Notes: generated from the sequence alone by a model not told the origin. Counted from the stretch's first letter, positions 51,210-60,111 are shown. The stretch: DNA of 64,000 bases from 13-2-20CM-66-19 sp963760225 (GCA_963760225.1 CAVXCD010000002.1:992001-1056000); one strand, 5' to 3'. Translations and numbers: made by a program.

Positions 51210-51998
51210 TTACGGATCGAGGGTGAAGGGGTCGGCATCGAGGTGCGCGGGGAATCTGGCACGAAACGCCGCCAGTGCCTCGCCATCGAGCACCGCGGTC
51301 AGCACCGCGGCTGCGGCGCCGCCCTGGGCGAGCGCGCCGCCGAGAAAGTCGATCACGGCGCTGTCGCCGGCGTATGCCACGCCGAGACCGTCGTTACCGA
51401 CCCGGTTCAGGCCGGCGACGTATGCCAGGTTCTCGATGGCGCGCGCGCGCAGCAGCTGTCGCCAGGCCTCGGCACGCGGCGCCGGCCAGTTGGCCACGTA
51501 CAGGAGCAGCTCGTAGTCGAGCTGCGGCCGCCGGCGGCTGAACACCGGGAATCGCAGGTCGTAGCACACCAGCGGGCACACCCGCCAGCCGCGCCACGTG
51601 ACGCTCAGCGGCGTGCGCCCGGCGGTGAAGTGCTCATGCTCGCGGCCCATGCGAAACAGGTGCCGCTTGTCGTAGCGGTGCAGCGTGCCATCGGGCTGCG
51701 CCCACAGCAGGCGGTTGTAGTAGCGCCCCTCTTCCACGGTGATCACGCTGCCGGCGACGGCCGCGTCCAAGCTGTGCGCCTGGCGCAGCAGCCATTGCGT
51801 GGTCGGGCCGCCGGGCGGCTCGGCGATCGGCTCCACCTGCATGCTGAAGCCGGTAGTGAAGGTCTCAGGCAGCAGCACCAGGTCGGTGTGCCCCGCGAGC
51901 GGCGGCAGCAGCGCCTCGAAGTGCGCGCGGTTCGCCGCGCCGTCGTGCCAGGCGAGCGGCTGTTGCAGCAGCGCAATGCGCAGCGGCGGCACGCTCAC
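51210..51998 (-). CDS. Carbon-nitrogen hydrolase, omega-amidase type
   Basis: The protein has 262 residues of the nitrilase superfamily with the catalytic triad Glu45 (LPETFTTGFSM), Lys111 (YDKRHLFRMG) and Cys145 (LVCYDLRFP). The PETFTTGFSM string is characteristic of YafV/Nit2-like omega-amidases, which hydrolyse 2-oxoglutaramate formed when glutamine donates its amino group. The GTG at 51998 overlaps the stop of the aminotransferase gene (GTGA), a coupling that fits a transaminase-omega-amidase pair. The longer frame to 52319 is a shadow. Confidence 0.92.
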   Translation of the reverse strand: MSVPPLRIALLQQPLAWHDGAANRAHFEALLPPLAGHTDLVLLPETFTTGFSMQVEPIAEPPGGPTTQWLLRQAHSLDAAVAGSVITVEEGRYYNRLLWAQPDGTLHRYDKRHLFRMGREHEHFTAGRTPLSVTWRGWRVCPLVCYDLRFPVFSRRRPQLDYELLLYVANWPAPRAEAWRQLLRARAIENLAYVAGLNRVGNDGLGVAYAGDSAVIDFLGGALAQGGAAAAVLTAVLDGEALAAFRARFPAHLDADPFTLDP

Positions 51999-53155
51999 AC
52001 CCGCACGGCGCGCGCGGCGAACGCGTTGAGCCGTGCGGCCGCCTCGTCGAGGGTGCTGTCGCGCTTCGCCACGCACAGCCGCACGAACGGCAGGCGCTGC
52101 GGTCGCGCGTAGAACGGCGACAGCGGGATCGTGGCCACGCGCGCCTCGTTCAGCAGCCGCTCGGCGAAGGCGAGGTCGTCGCCGTCGGCGAAAGCACTGA
52201 AGTCGAGCAGCTGGAAGTAGGTGCCCTGCGCCGGCGGCAGCTGAAAGCCGGAAGTCGCCAGCGCGCTGCGCAGGCGGTCGCGCTTGGCCTGGAAGAAGGC
52301 GGCCAGCCCGTCGCCGCAATCCGGGCGCTCCGCCAGGTAGGCGGCGATCGCGTGCTGCAGGGGATGCGCGACGCTGAAGGTGTTGAACTGGTGCACCTTG
52401 CGCACCTCGCGCGTGAGCGCTGGCGGCGCCACGCAGTAGCCGACGCGCAGCCCGGTGGCGTGCAGCGTCTTGCCGAACGAGAACACCGCGATGCTGCGCC
52501 CGGCGAGCGCCGGATGCGCGAGCACGGAGGCGTGCCGTGCGCCGTCGAAGACCACGTGCTCGTAAACCTCGTCGGACAGCACCAGCGTGCCGTGGGCGGC
52601 GAGCGCCGCCGCAAGCTCATCGAGGTCGTGGCGATCGGCGACCGTGCAGGCCGGGTTGTGCGGAGTGTTGAACAGCACCAGCCGGGTGCGTGCGCTGAGC
52701 ACCGCGCGCAGGCGCTCCCAGTCGTAACGGAATCCCGGCTGGGTGAGCGGCAGGCGGATGCAGCGGCCGCCGGCGAGCCGCACGGCCGGCTCGTAGGAAT
52801 CGTAGGCGGGATCAAAAGCGATTGCCTCGTCGCCCGGCCCTACCAGCGCCTGCACGGCCGAGTAGATCGCCTCGGTCGCCCCCAGCGTGACCGTGACCTC
52901 GGTCTCCGGGTCGACTGCGATCCCGTAGGAGGCGCGCAGCTTTGCGGCAATGCACTCGCGCAGGCTCGGCAGACCCTCCATCGGTGCATACTGGTTGTGG
53001 CCGGCGCGCATCGCCGCGGCCACGAGCTCCGTGAGCCGCGGGTCGATGTCGTAATCGGGAAAACCCTGCCCGAGGTTGAGCGCGTCGAGCTCGCGGGCGC
53101 GGCGCGACATGACGGTGAAGATGGTGGTGCCGACGTCGGGCAGCTTGCTCGTCAC
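51995..53155 (-). CDS. Aminotransferase class I/II, methionine/glutamine type (YbdL-like)
   Basis: The protein has 386 residues. LPDVGTTIFTVMSRRARELD, LNLGQGFPDYDIDPRL, NQYAPMEGLPSLR and SFGKTLHATGLRVGY with PLP-lysine Lys229 match YbdL/kynurenine-aminotransferase-like enzymes. They use methionine, glutamine or aromatic amino acids. The GTG at 53155 is the only suitable start before MTSKLPDVG. Paired with an omega-amidase, it could salvage methionine's 2-oxo acid using glutamine. It follows the glucokinase gene by 17 bases. Confidence 0.93.
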   Translation of the reverse strand: MTSKLPDVGTTIFTVMSRRARELDALNLGQGFPDYDIDPRLTELVAAAMRAGHNQYAPMEGLPSLRECIAAKLRASYGIAVDPETEVTVTLGATEAIYSAVQALVGPGDEAIAFDPAYDSYEPAVRLAGGRCIRLPLTQPGFRYDWERLRAVLSARTRLVLFNTPHNPACTVADRHDLDELAAALAAHGTLVLSDEVYEHVVFDGARHASVLAHPALAGRSIAVFSFGKTLHATGLRVGYCVAPPALTREVRKVHQFNTFSVAHPLQHAIAAYLAERPDCGDGLAAFFQAKRDRLRSALATSGFQLPPAQGTYFQLLDFSAFADGDDLAFAERLLNEARVATIPLSPFYARPQRLPFVRLCVAKRDSTLDEAAARLNAFAARAVRV

Positions 53156-53172
53156 CGGCGCGCCCTTGCGAG

Positions 53173-53916
53173 CTACTCTTCGGCCGCCGCCAGCGCGGCG
53201 CCGATCACGCCGGCCTGGCCGGCGAACTGCGCCGGGCGCAGCAGCGCCGGCGAGCGCAACAACGGGGCGAACTCCGCGAAGCGCTCGCTGACGGCGCCGC
53301 CCAGGATGAACACGTCCGGCCACAGCAGCGCGTGCAGCCGCGCGAGATACTCGTTGACGCGCGCGATCCACGCCGGAAAATCCAGGCCCTCCACGGTGCG
53401 CACGTGTGCCGAGGCCCACTTCTCCGCATCCCCGCCGTGCAGCTCGAGATGGCCGAGCTCGGTGTTGGGAAAGAGCCGGCCCTCGCGGAACAGCGCCGTG
53501 CCGATACCGGTGCCCAGCGTCACCATGATGACCGTGCCCTGGCAGTCGCGGCCGGCCCCGAAGCGCATCTCGGCGATTCCGGCCGCGTCGGCGTCGTTCA
53601 ACAACAGCGCGGGTCGCCCCAGCGAGCGTGCGGCGAGTGCCGCGCCGTCCGTGCCCAGCCACGCCGGGTCGATGTTCGCCGCGGTACGCACGATGCCCGC
53701 TGTCACCACGCTCGGCAGGGCAATGCCCACGGTAGCGCTCGCGCCGGGCAGCCGGGCGGCAAGTCCGGCGATCACCGCCAGCAGCGCCGGCGGCGGCGAG
53801 GGCTGCGGCGTCGGTGCCTGGATCAGCGCGCCGTGCAGGCGGCCGGCGGCCACTTCGACCAGGCCCGCCTTGACCGAGGATCCGCCGACGTCGATACCCA
53901 GCACGAGCTGCGTCAT
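53173..53916 (-). CDS. ppgK: Polyphosphate glucokinase-like ROK kinase
   Basis: The protein has 247 residues of the ROK fold. LGIDVGGSSVKAGLVEV is the phosphate loop, LNDADAAGIAEMRFGAGRD and VTLGTGIGTALFREGRLFPN bind nucleotide/polyphosphate, and ELGHLELHGGDAEKW carries the sugar site. This is the PpgK pattern: glucose phosphorylation by polyphosphate or ATP. It is short, as PpgK proteins are. It is embedded in a polyamine/amino-acid run, 11 bases after potI and 17 before the aminotransferase gene, which is an unexpected neighbourhood for a sugar kinase. Confidence 0.9.
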   Translation of the reverse strand: MTQLVLGIDVGGSSVKAGLVEVAAGRLHGALIQAPTPQPSPPPALLAVIAGLAARLPGASATVGIALPSVVTAGIVRTAANIDPAWLGTDGAALAARSLGRPALLLNDADAAGIAEMRFGAGRDCQGTVIMVTLGTGIGTALFREGRLFPNTELGHLELHGGDAEKWASAHVRTVEGLDFPAWIARVNEYLARLHALLWPDVFILGGAVSERFAEFAPLLRSPALLRPAQFAGQAGVIGAALAAAEE

Positions 53917-53927
53917 GGCCTGGCGCC

Positions 53928-54776
53928 TTACAGATTGCCGGCCGCGGCGAGCTGCTGGTCGCGTTCGCGCAGCTTCTGCCTGTGGCGCATCCACACGGTG
54001 GAGATGGCGATGCCGCTCGCCACCAGCAGCACCATGATGGTCGCCAGCGCGTTGACGTCGGGCGTCACGCCAAAGCGCACCTTGGAGAAGATCACCATCG
54101 GCAACGTGCTCGATCCGGGTCCGGCGACGAACTGGGTGATGACCAGATCATCCCACGACAGCGTGAAGGCCAACAGCCACCCCGAGGCGATGGCCGGCAG
54201 GATGAGCGGCAGCGTGATGCGTACGAATACCCGCGCCGGCCGCGCGCCGAGGTCCATGGCAGCTTCCTCGAGCGATTCATCGAAGCCGGCCAGGCGCGAT
54301 TGCACCACCACGGTCACGTACGCCATGCAGAAGGTGATATGCGCCAGCGTGATCGTTACCGCCCCGACCCCTTTCGGCCAGCCGATCAGCTGCTCGGTGG
54401 CGACGAACAGCAGCAGCAGCGACAGGCCGGTGATCACCTCGGGCATGACGATCGGGGCGGCGGTCATGCCGGCGAGCAGCAGCCGCCCGCGGAACGCGCC
54501 GTAGCGCGCCAGCGCCATGCCGGCGAGCGTGCCGAGCACCACCGCGGCGCTGGCGGACACCAGCGCGATGCGGATCGACAGCCAGGCGGCGCTCAGGATC
54601 TGCTGGTTGCCGAGGAGTGCGACGTACCACCTGAGCGTCGGGGAGTGCGCCGCGTCCCACACCGTGACCAGGCGCGAGTTGTTGAAGGAGAACACCACCA
54701 TCGACAGGATCGGCACGTACAGGAACACCAGTCCGAGCACCAGCATGCTGCGGGTGAACAGGCCGCGCGACCTCAC
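53928..54776 (-). CDS. potI: Polyamine ABC transporter permease PotI
   Basis: The permease has 282 residues and six hydrophobic segments. VFLYVPILSMVVFSFNNSRL, PEVITGLSLLLLFVATEQLI and the coupling loop ESLEEAAMDLGARPARVF are diagnostic of PotI. It pairs with PotH in the inner membrane to pass putrescine. GTG at 54776 overlaps the potH stop (GTGA). The long frame reaching 55706 is a continuation through potH in another frame and is not used. Confidence 0.95.
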   Translation of the reverse strand: MRSRGLFTRSMLVLGLVFLYVPILSMVVFSFNNSRLVTVWDAAHSPTLRWYVALLGNQQILSAAWLSIRIALVSASAAVVLGTLAGMALARYGAFRGRLLLAGMTAAPIVMPEVITGLSLLLLFVATEQLIGWPKGVGAVTITLAHITFCMAYVTVVVQSRLAGFDESLEEAAMDLGARPARVFVRITLPLILPAIASGWLLAFTLSWDDLVITQFVAGPGSSTLPMVIFSKVRFGVTPDVNALATIMVLLVASGIAISTVWMRHRQKLRERDQQLAAAGNL

Positions 54777-55669
54777 TTGACGACCTCGAGCTCGCGCCGC
54801 TCCAGGCGCTGGAACAGCATGATCGGCACCACCAGCAGCAGCAGCACCAGGATCGCCACCGCGCTCGCCACCGGCCAGTCGCGGTTCTCGAAGAACTCGT
54901 CCGACAGCACCCGCCCGATCATCAGCTGGTCGGTGCGCCCGAGCAGCGTCGGGATCACGTACTCGCCCACCGCCGGGATGAACACCAGCAGCGACCCGGC
55001 GACGATGCCGGCGAACGACTGCGGCAGCGTGATCGCCAGGAAGGCGCGCCACGGCCGCGCGCCGAGGTCCGCCGCCGCCTCGAGCAGCGTGGCATCGTGC
55101 TTCTCGAGGTTGGCGTACAGCGGCAGGATCATGAACGGCAGGTACGAGTAGACGATGCCGATGTAGACCGCGAAGTCGGTCTGCAGCAGCGCCAGCGGGT
55201 GGTGGATGACCCCGAGGTACAGCAGCACGTTGTTGATGACGCCGTTGTTCTTCAGCAGGCCGATCCAGGCATACACGCGCAGCAGGAATGACGTCCAGAA
55301 GGGCAGCACGATCAGCATCAGCAGCAGCGAGCGCCAGGAGGCCTCGGCGCGCGCGATCGCGTAGGCCATGGGGTAGCCGAGTGCCAGGCAGAACAGCGTG
55401 GAAACGGCGGCGACCTTGAGCGAGTAAAGGTAGGAGCTGACGTACAGCGGGTCGGTGAACAGGAACGAGTAGGCGGACCAGTGCAGCTGCAGCTGCGGGG
55501 TGCCGTGGTGCCAGGCAAACAGCGGGGTGTACGGCGGGATGGCGAGGCGCACCTCGGAGAAGGAGATGCGGAACACAATGATGAACGGCACCAGGAACAG
55601 CAGCAGCAGCCACAGCAGCGGGATCCCTGCGACCATGCGCCGGCCGGCGCCGCGGGTTAGACGCAGCAT
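54773..55669 (-). CDS. potH: Polyamine ABC transporter permease PotH
   Basis: The permease has 298 residues with six hydrophobic segments: PLLWLLLLFLVPFIIVFRIS, LPFWTSFLLRVYAWIGLLKN and the EAA loop LLEAAADLGARPWRAFLAI, followed by FIPAVGEYVIPTLLG. These match PotH. A GTG two codons upstream (55675) overlaps the potG stop codon and may be the real start; the ATG at 55669 is given here. It forms the membrane channel with PotI. Confidence 0.95.
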   Translation of the reverse strand: MLRLTRGAGRRMVAGIPLLWLLLLFLVPFIIVFRISFSEVRLAIPPYTPLFAWHHGTPQLQLHWSAYSFLFTDPLYVSSYLYSLKVAAVSTLFCLALGYPMAYAIARAEASWRSLLLMLIVLPFWTSFLLRVYAWIGLLKNNGVINNVLLYLGVIHHPLALLQTDFAVYIGIVYSYLPFMILPLYANLEKHDATLLEAAADLGARPWRAFLAITLPQSFAGIVAGSLLVFIPAVGEYVIPTLLGRTDQLMIGRVLSDEFFENRDWPVASAVAILVLLLLVVPIMLFQRLERRELEVVK

Positions 55670-55674
55670 GCGCA

Positions 55675-56793
55675 CTACTCGCTGAGCACCACGGGGCTGG
55701 AGCCATGCCAGGAGAGCCACACGCTCTCCTCGCGCGCCAGCGGCCGCTCGTCGCCGCGCCTGATGTTGGGCAGCGTCACGCGCAGCATCTTGCCCGAGGC
55801 GATCTGCACCAGGTAGATCGACATGTCGCCCATGTAGGCGATCTCGCGCACCGTGCCGCGCACGGCGTTCTCGCCGCCGTCCGCGGCCCCGGGCGGGTGC
55901 TCGCGGCTGATGCTGATCTTCTCGGGCCGGATCGCGGTCCACACCGTCGTGCCGCGTACGCCGCGCACGCCGCGCTCGGCGCGCAGCGCGCAGCCGAGCT
56001 CGCTGCACTCGATATGCACGAAGTCCGCGCCCTGCTCGCTCACCCGGCCCTCGAACATGTTGACCGAGCCGATGAAATCGGCCACGAAGCGCGTCGCCGG
56101 CGACTCGTAGATATCCGCCGGCGTGCCGACCTGCACGATACGTCCGCGGTCCATGACCCCGAGCCGCTGGCCGAGCGTCATGGCCTCTTCCTGGTCGTGC
56201 GTCACCACGATGAACGTGACGCCGAGACGTTGCTGGATGTTGAGCAGCTCGAACTGCGTATGCTCGCGCAGCTTCTTGTCGAGCGCGGCGAGTGGCTCAT
56301 CGAGCAGCAGCAGCTTGGGCCGCTTGACCAGCGCGCGCGCCAGCGCCACGCGCTGGCGCTGCCCGCCGGAGAGCTGGTGGGGTTTGCGCGCGCCGTAGTC
56401 GCCCATCCTGACGATGTCGAGCATCTCGCCCACCTGGCGGCGGATGTCGGCGCGACTCAGGCCTTCCTGCTCCAGGCCGAAGCCGACGTTCTTGTCGACG
56501 CTCATATGCGGGAACAGCGCGTACGACTGGAACATCATGTTGACCGGGCGCTCGTAGGGGGGCACGGCGCTCATGTCGACGCCGTCGATGAGGATCTGAC
56601 CGGCGCTCGGCCGCTCGAAGCCGGCCAGCATGCGCAGCAGCGTCGTCTTGCCCGATCCCGAGCCGCCCAGCAGGCAAAAGATCTCGCCGCGGCTGATGTC
56701 GAGCGAGACCGCGTCGACCGCGGTGAAATCGCCGAATTTCTTGGTGACGTTACTGAGGCGTACGTAGGCGGACGCGCTGGCGGCGTTGTGCAT
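55675..56793 (-). CDS. potG: Polyamine ABC transporter ATPase PotG
   Basis: The protein has 372 residues. Walker A GGSGSGKTT, Q-loop FQSYALFPHMSVDKN, signature LSGGQRQRVALARAL and Walker B LLLLDEPLAALDKK are all intact. The C-terminal TOBE region has IRPEKISISREHPP and VWLSWHGSSPVVLSE, the latter like PotG. The segment PPYERPVNMMFQSYALFPH matches PotG better than PotA. It powers putrescine import. The ATG at 56793 has GGGAAG at the right distance and lies 5 bases after the potF stop. Confidence 0.96.
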   Translation of the reverse strand: MHNAASASAYVRLSNVTKKFGDFTAVDAVSLDISRGEIFCLLGGSGSGKTTLLRMLAGFERPSAGQILIDGVDMSAVPPYERPVNMMFQSYALFPHMSVDKNVGFGLEQEGLSRADIRRQVGEMLDIVRMGDYGARKPHQLSGGQRQRVALARALVKRPKLLLLDEPLAALDKKLREHTQFELLNIQQRLGVTFIVVTHDQEEAMTLGQRLGVMDRGRIVQVGTPADIYESPATRFVADFIGSVNMFEGRVSEQGADFVHIECSELGCALRAERGVRGVRGTTVWTAIRPEKISISREHPPGAADGGENAVRGTVREIAYMGDMSIYLVQIASGKMLRVTLPNIRRGDERPLAREESVWLSWHGSSPVVLSE

Positions 56794-56798
56794 GGCGA

Positions 56799-57923
56799 TC
56801 ACTTCCCGGTCTTGAAGCGCGTCCACATGCGCGTCAGCAGCCGCTGGAAATCCGGTGGTCGGGCGCGCTCGGGCGTCAGACGCGCGCGCACCGCGGCCGG
56901 CGGGTAGACGCCCGGATCGTTGCGCACTGCGGGGTCGAGCGGCTGGATGTCGGGCCGCAGCGCATTGGCGTACTTGATGAGATTGGAGTTGCGCGCCGCG
57001 ATGTCCGGGCGCAGCAGGAAATTGATGAACAGGTGCGCGTTGCGCACGTGCGGCGCATCCGCGGGGATGGCGAGCACGTCGTAGTTGCTGATGGCGCCCT
57101 CGCGCGGGATGGTGTAGGCAAGATCCACCCCCTTGCCCGCCTCCAGGGAACGATCGTGTCCCTGCTTGACGTCCCCGGACCAGCCCATCGCCAGGCAGAT
57201 GTCACCGTTGGCCAGGTTGTCGATGTAGCGCGAGGAGTCGACGTAGCGCACGTAGGGGCGAATGGCGTGCAGCGCCTTTTCGGCCTCCTTGAGGTCGGCG
57301 GGCGAGTTGCTGTTGGGATTCCTGCCGAGCACCAGCAGCACGGTGGCCACGACCTCCGAGGGCGCATCGAGAATCGACACGCCGCAGTCCTGGAATCTGG
57401 CGACGACCGCCGGGTCGAACAGCATGCGCCAGCTGTCCACCGGCGCATCCGGCATGCGGCGGCGGATTTCCGCGGTGTTATAACCGACGCCGGAGGTGAT
57501 CCACATGTAGTCGACGTTGTAGCGGTTGCCGGGATCGTAGACCGCGGTGCCGCGCGCCACGTCCGGATCGACGTTCTTGAGATTCGGCAGCAGCGCCTTG
57601 TCGAGCTTCTGGTAGATGTCGGCCTGTATCTGGCGCTCGAGGAAGGCGCCCGACGGCACCACCACGTCGTAATTGGTGTGCCCGGTGAGCAGCTTGGTCT
57701 CGAGGATCTCGTTGGAATCGAACACGTCGTAGTTGACGCGTATGCCGTACTCCTTCTCGAAGTCCGCCACCACCGAGGGCTGGATATAGTCGGACCAGTT
57801 GTCGACGTTCAGCACCTGCTCGGCGGCGCTGCCGCTGGCACCGTGCGTCGCCGGGCGCGAGCAGCCGGACGCGGCGAGCAGCGTGGCGGCGCAGGCACAC
57901 AGCAGGAGGGGCAGACGGCTCAC
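56799..57923 (-). CDS. potF: Putrescine-binding lipoprotein PotF
   Basis: The protein has 374 residues. Residues 5-21 form a lipoprotein-type signal ending LAASGC, so the binder is anchored to the membrane and is not freely periplasmic as in E. coli. LNVDNWSDYIQPSVVADFEK, YDVFDSNEILETKLLTGH, YDVVVPSGAFLERQI and YMWITSGVGYN are typical PotF/PotD binding-site segments, with aromatic and acidic residues for polyamines. It opens the potFGHI block; 79 bases including an AT-rich TATATAT stretch separate it from puuA. Confidence 0.95.
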   Translation of the reverse strand: MSRLPLLLCACAATLLAASGCSRPATHGASGSAAEQVLNVDNWSDYIQPSVVADFEKEYGIRVNYDVFDSNEILETKLLTGHTNYDVVVPSGAFLERQIQADIYQKLDKALLPNLKNVDPDVARGTAVYDPGNRYNVDYMWITSGVGYNTAEIRRRMPDAPVDSWRMLFDPAVVARFQDCGVSILDAPSEVVATVLLVLGRNPNSNSPADLKEAEKALHAIRPYVRYVDSSRYIDNLANGDICLAMGWSGDVKQGHDRSLEAGKGVDLAYTIPREGAISNYDVLAIPADAPHVRNAHLFINFLLRPDIAARNSNLIKYANALRPDIQPLDPAVRNDPGVYPPAAVRARLTPERARPPDFQRLLTRMWTRFKTGK

Positions 57924-58002
57924 GGATTCTTCTTATATATCATCGGCAGCCTGCGGCTCCACCGGCTGGACCGCCGGCGCGGCCGGCGGCGTCACGCGTG
58001 TT

Positions 58003-59343
58003 TCAGACGTTGAGCAGCAGGTGCTCGCGCTCCCAGGAGCTGATCACCTGCAGGAACACCTCGTACTCGGCTTCCTTGACGATGGTGAAGGCCTCGATGA
58101 ACGCCTCGCCGAGCAGCTTCACCAGCGGCTCGCAGGCACGCAGCTCGCGCAGCGCCTCATCGAGCGAGCGCGGCAGGCCGAAGGGCAGATCGTGCGCGCT
58201 GCCGACGATCGGGTCCGAGGGCTGCGCGCCTTCCACCATGCCGAGGTAGCCGCAGGCGAGCGAGGCGGCGATGGCGATGTAGGGGTTGGCATCCGCGCCG
58301 CCGACGCGATTCTCCACGCGGCGCGCCTGCGCATCCGACATCGGCACGCGCAGGCCGGCGGTGCGGTTGTCATACCCCCAGTGCACGTTGATGGGCGCCG
58401 ACAGGTAGCGCGTCAGGCGCCGGTAGGAATTGACGTTGGCGCAGAACAGCGCCATCGCCGCCGGCAGGTACTTCTGCAGCCCGCCGATGTGTGCGAAGAA
58501 CAGCGCCGAGGGCGTGCCGTCGGGGTTGCTGAAGATGTTCTTGCGCGTCTTCACGTCCACCACGCTCTGGTGGATGTGCATGGCGCTGCCGGGCTCCTTG
58601 GCGTGCGGTTTCGCCATGAAGGTGGCGTACATCTTGTGGCGCAGCGCCGCCTCGCGCGCCGTGCGCTTGAAGAGAAACGCCTGGTCGGCCAGGTCCATCG
58701 GCGGACCGTGGATCAGGTTGATCTCCATCTGCGCCGGACCGTCCTCGTGGATCAGGGTGTCGATCTCGATGTCCTGGTCCTCGCAGAACTGGTAGATGTC
58801 ATCGAACAGCGGATCGAACTCGTTGACCGCGGCGATACTGTACGACTGGCGCCCGGGCTCGGCGCGACCCGAGCGGCCGACCGGCGGCTTGAGCGGGTAG
58901 TCGGCGTCCTTGTTCTGCTCGACGAGGTAGAACTCCAGCTCCGGCGCCACCACCGGCTCCCAGCCGCGCTGCGCGTACAGCTCGAGGATGTTGCGCAGCA
59001 CGTGGCGCGGCGCCATGGTCACGCGGCGGCCGTCGGAATAGAAGCAGTCGTGGATCACCTGCGCGGTGGGCTCGGCCGCCCACGGCACGCGCCGCACCGT
59101 CTTCGGGTCCGCCTTGAGAACGATGTCGATCTCCGCCGGGCTCATAGCGTCGCCGGTCTCGGGCGGATAGTCGCCGGTCACCGTCTGCAGGAACACGCTC
59201 TCGGGCAGGCGCATGCCGCCATCCTCGGCGAATTTCTCCGCCGGCATGATCTTGCCGCGCGCGATGCCGGCCATGTCGGGAATTATGGCTTCCACCTCGG
59301 AGATGCCGTGATCGCGGAAGAATTGCCGGATCTCACTCACCAT
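58003..59343 (-). CDS. puuA: Gamma-glutamylputrescine synthetase (glutamine-synthetase family)
   Basis: The protein has 446 residues of the class I glutamine-synthetase fold: PELEFYLVEQNKDADYPL (ATP/metal acid cluster), EDGPAQMEINL, GSAMHIHQSV and ADANPYIAIAASLACGYLG. The N-terminus VEAIIPDMAGIARGKIMP and the context of puuD, puuB and potFGHI point to PuuA, not housekeeping GlnA, and the adenylylation-type tyrosine loop is not evident. It joins glutamate to putrescine with ATP. It follows puuD by 12 bases. Confidence 0.93.
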   Translation of the reverse strand: MVSEIRQFFRDHGISEVEAIIPDMAGIARGKIMPAEKFAEDGGMRLPESVFLQTVTGDYPPETGDAMSPAEIDIVLKADPKTVRRVPWAAEPTAQVIHDCFYSDGRRVTMAPRHVLRNILELYAQRGWEPVVAPELEFYLVEQNKDADYPLKPPVGRSGRAEPGRQSYSIAAVNEFDPLFDDIYQFCEDQDIEIDTLIHEDGPAQMEINLIHGPPMDLADQAFLFKRTAREAALRHKMYATFMAKPHAKEPGSAMHIHQSVVDVKTRKNIFSNPDGTPSALFFAHIGGLQKYLPAAMALFCANVNSYRRLTRYLSAPINVHWGYDNRTAGLRVPMSDAQARRVENRVGGADANPYIAIAASLACGYLGMVEGAQPSDPIVGSAHDLPFGLPRSLDEALRELRACEPLVKLLGEAFIEAFTIVKEAEYEVFLQVISSWEREHLLLNV

Positions 59344-59355
59344 GGGAACAACCTT

Positions 59356-60111
59356 TCATCTCGAGCGCGCGCGCTCGCGGCTGGCCGCGCCGAACGCCGC
59401 GAACAAGGCGCGCGAAAACGGATTGCTCATCACCTGCCACTCGGGATGCCATTGCACCGCCAGCGCGAAGCTCGCCGCGGCGCGCACCCGGAACGCCTCG
59501 ACCACCCCGTCAGGCGCGCGCGCCTCCACCGCCAGCGCGGCACCTAAGCGGTCGATGCCCTGGCTATGCAGTGAATTCACACGGATTCGATCGTCGCCGG
59601 CCAGTCCGCGCAGCACCCCGCCCGGCTCGAGCGTCACGTCGTGCGCCGGCCCGTACTGCACCTCGAGCGGCTGTGACTCGTCGTCGCGATGATCGAGGTG
59701 TCCGGCAACCTCGTGCAGCTTCTGATGCAGGGTGCCACCGTAAGCCACGTTCATTTCCTGGAAGCCGCGGCAGATGCCGAACACCGGCACTTCAAGACTC
59801 ACCGCCTTGCGGATCAGCGGCAGCGTGGTGGCGTCGCGCGCCGGATCGTGCAGCGTCCCCGGGGCGCTCGCGGCGCCCTGGTAGTGCTGCGGCTCGACGT
59901 TCGAGGGGCTGCCGGTGAACAGCAGCCCATCGAGCCGCTGCAGCAGCTCGTCGAAGCCGAGCTCTTCGGCGAGCGCGGGGATCAGCAGCGGTGCTGCGTC
60001 CGCGGCCTCGATCACGGCGCGGGCATACTTTTCCCCGACCATGTGAAAAGGGTGTGCGCCGACCATGCGCCGGTCGGCGGGAATCCCGATGAGTGGACGA
60101 ACCGGTGCCAT
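59356..60111 (-). CDS. puuD: Gamma-glutamyl-gamma-aminobutyrate hydrolase
   Basis: The protein has 251 residues, a class I glutamine-amidotransferase-like hydrolase. The nucleophile is Cys114 in FGICRGFQEMNVAYGG, and VQWHPEWQ carries the catalytic histidine. LHDPARDATTLPLIRKAV matches PuuD. It releases GABA and glutamate at the end of the glutamylated putrescine route. It is the first gene of the minus-strand polyamine run, downstream of a near-consensus -10 box. Confidence 0.95.
   Translation of the reverse strand: MAPVRPLIGIPADRRMVGAHPFHMVGEKYARAVIEAADAAPLLIPALAEELGFDELLQRLDGLLFTGSPSNVEPQHYQGAASAPGTLHDPARDATTLPLIRKAVSLEVPVFGICRGFQEMNVAYGGTLHQKLHEVAGHLDHRDDESQPLEVQYGPAHDVTLEPGGVLRGLAGDDRIRVNSLHSQGIDRLGAALAVEARAPDGVVEAFRVRAAASFALAVQWHPEWQVMSNPFSRALFAAFGAASRERARSR

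Noticed and set aside
51210..51998. Nitrilase as N-carbamoylputrescine amidase (AguB), given the nearby agmatine deiminase
   Set aside because: PETFTTGFSM and coupling to a transaminase fit an omega-amidase better, and it is 8 kb from aguA.
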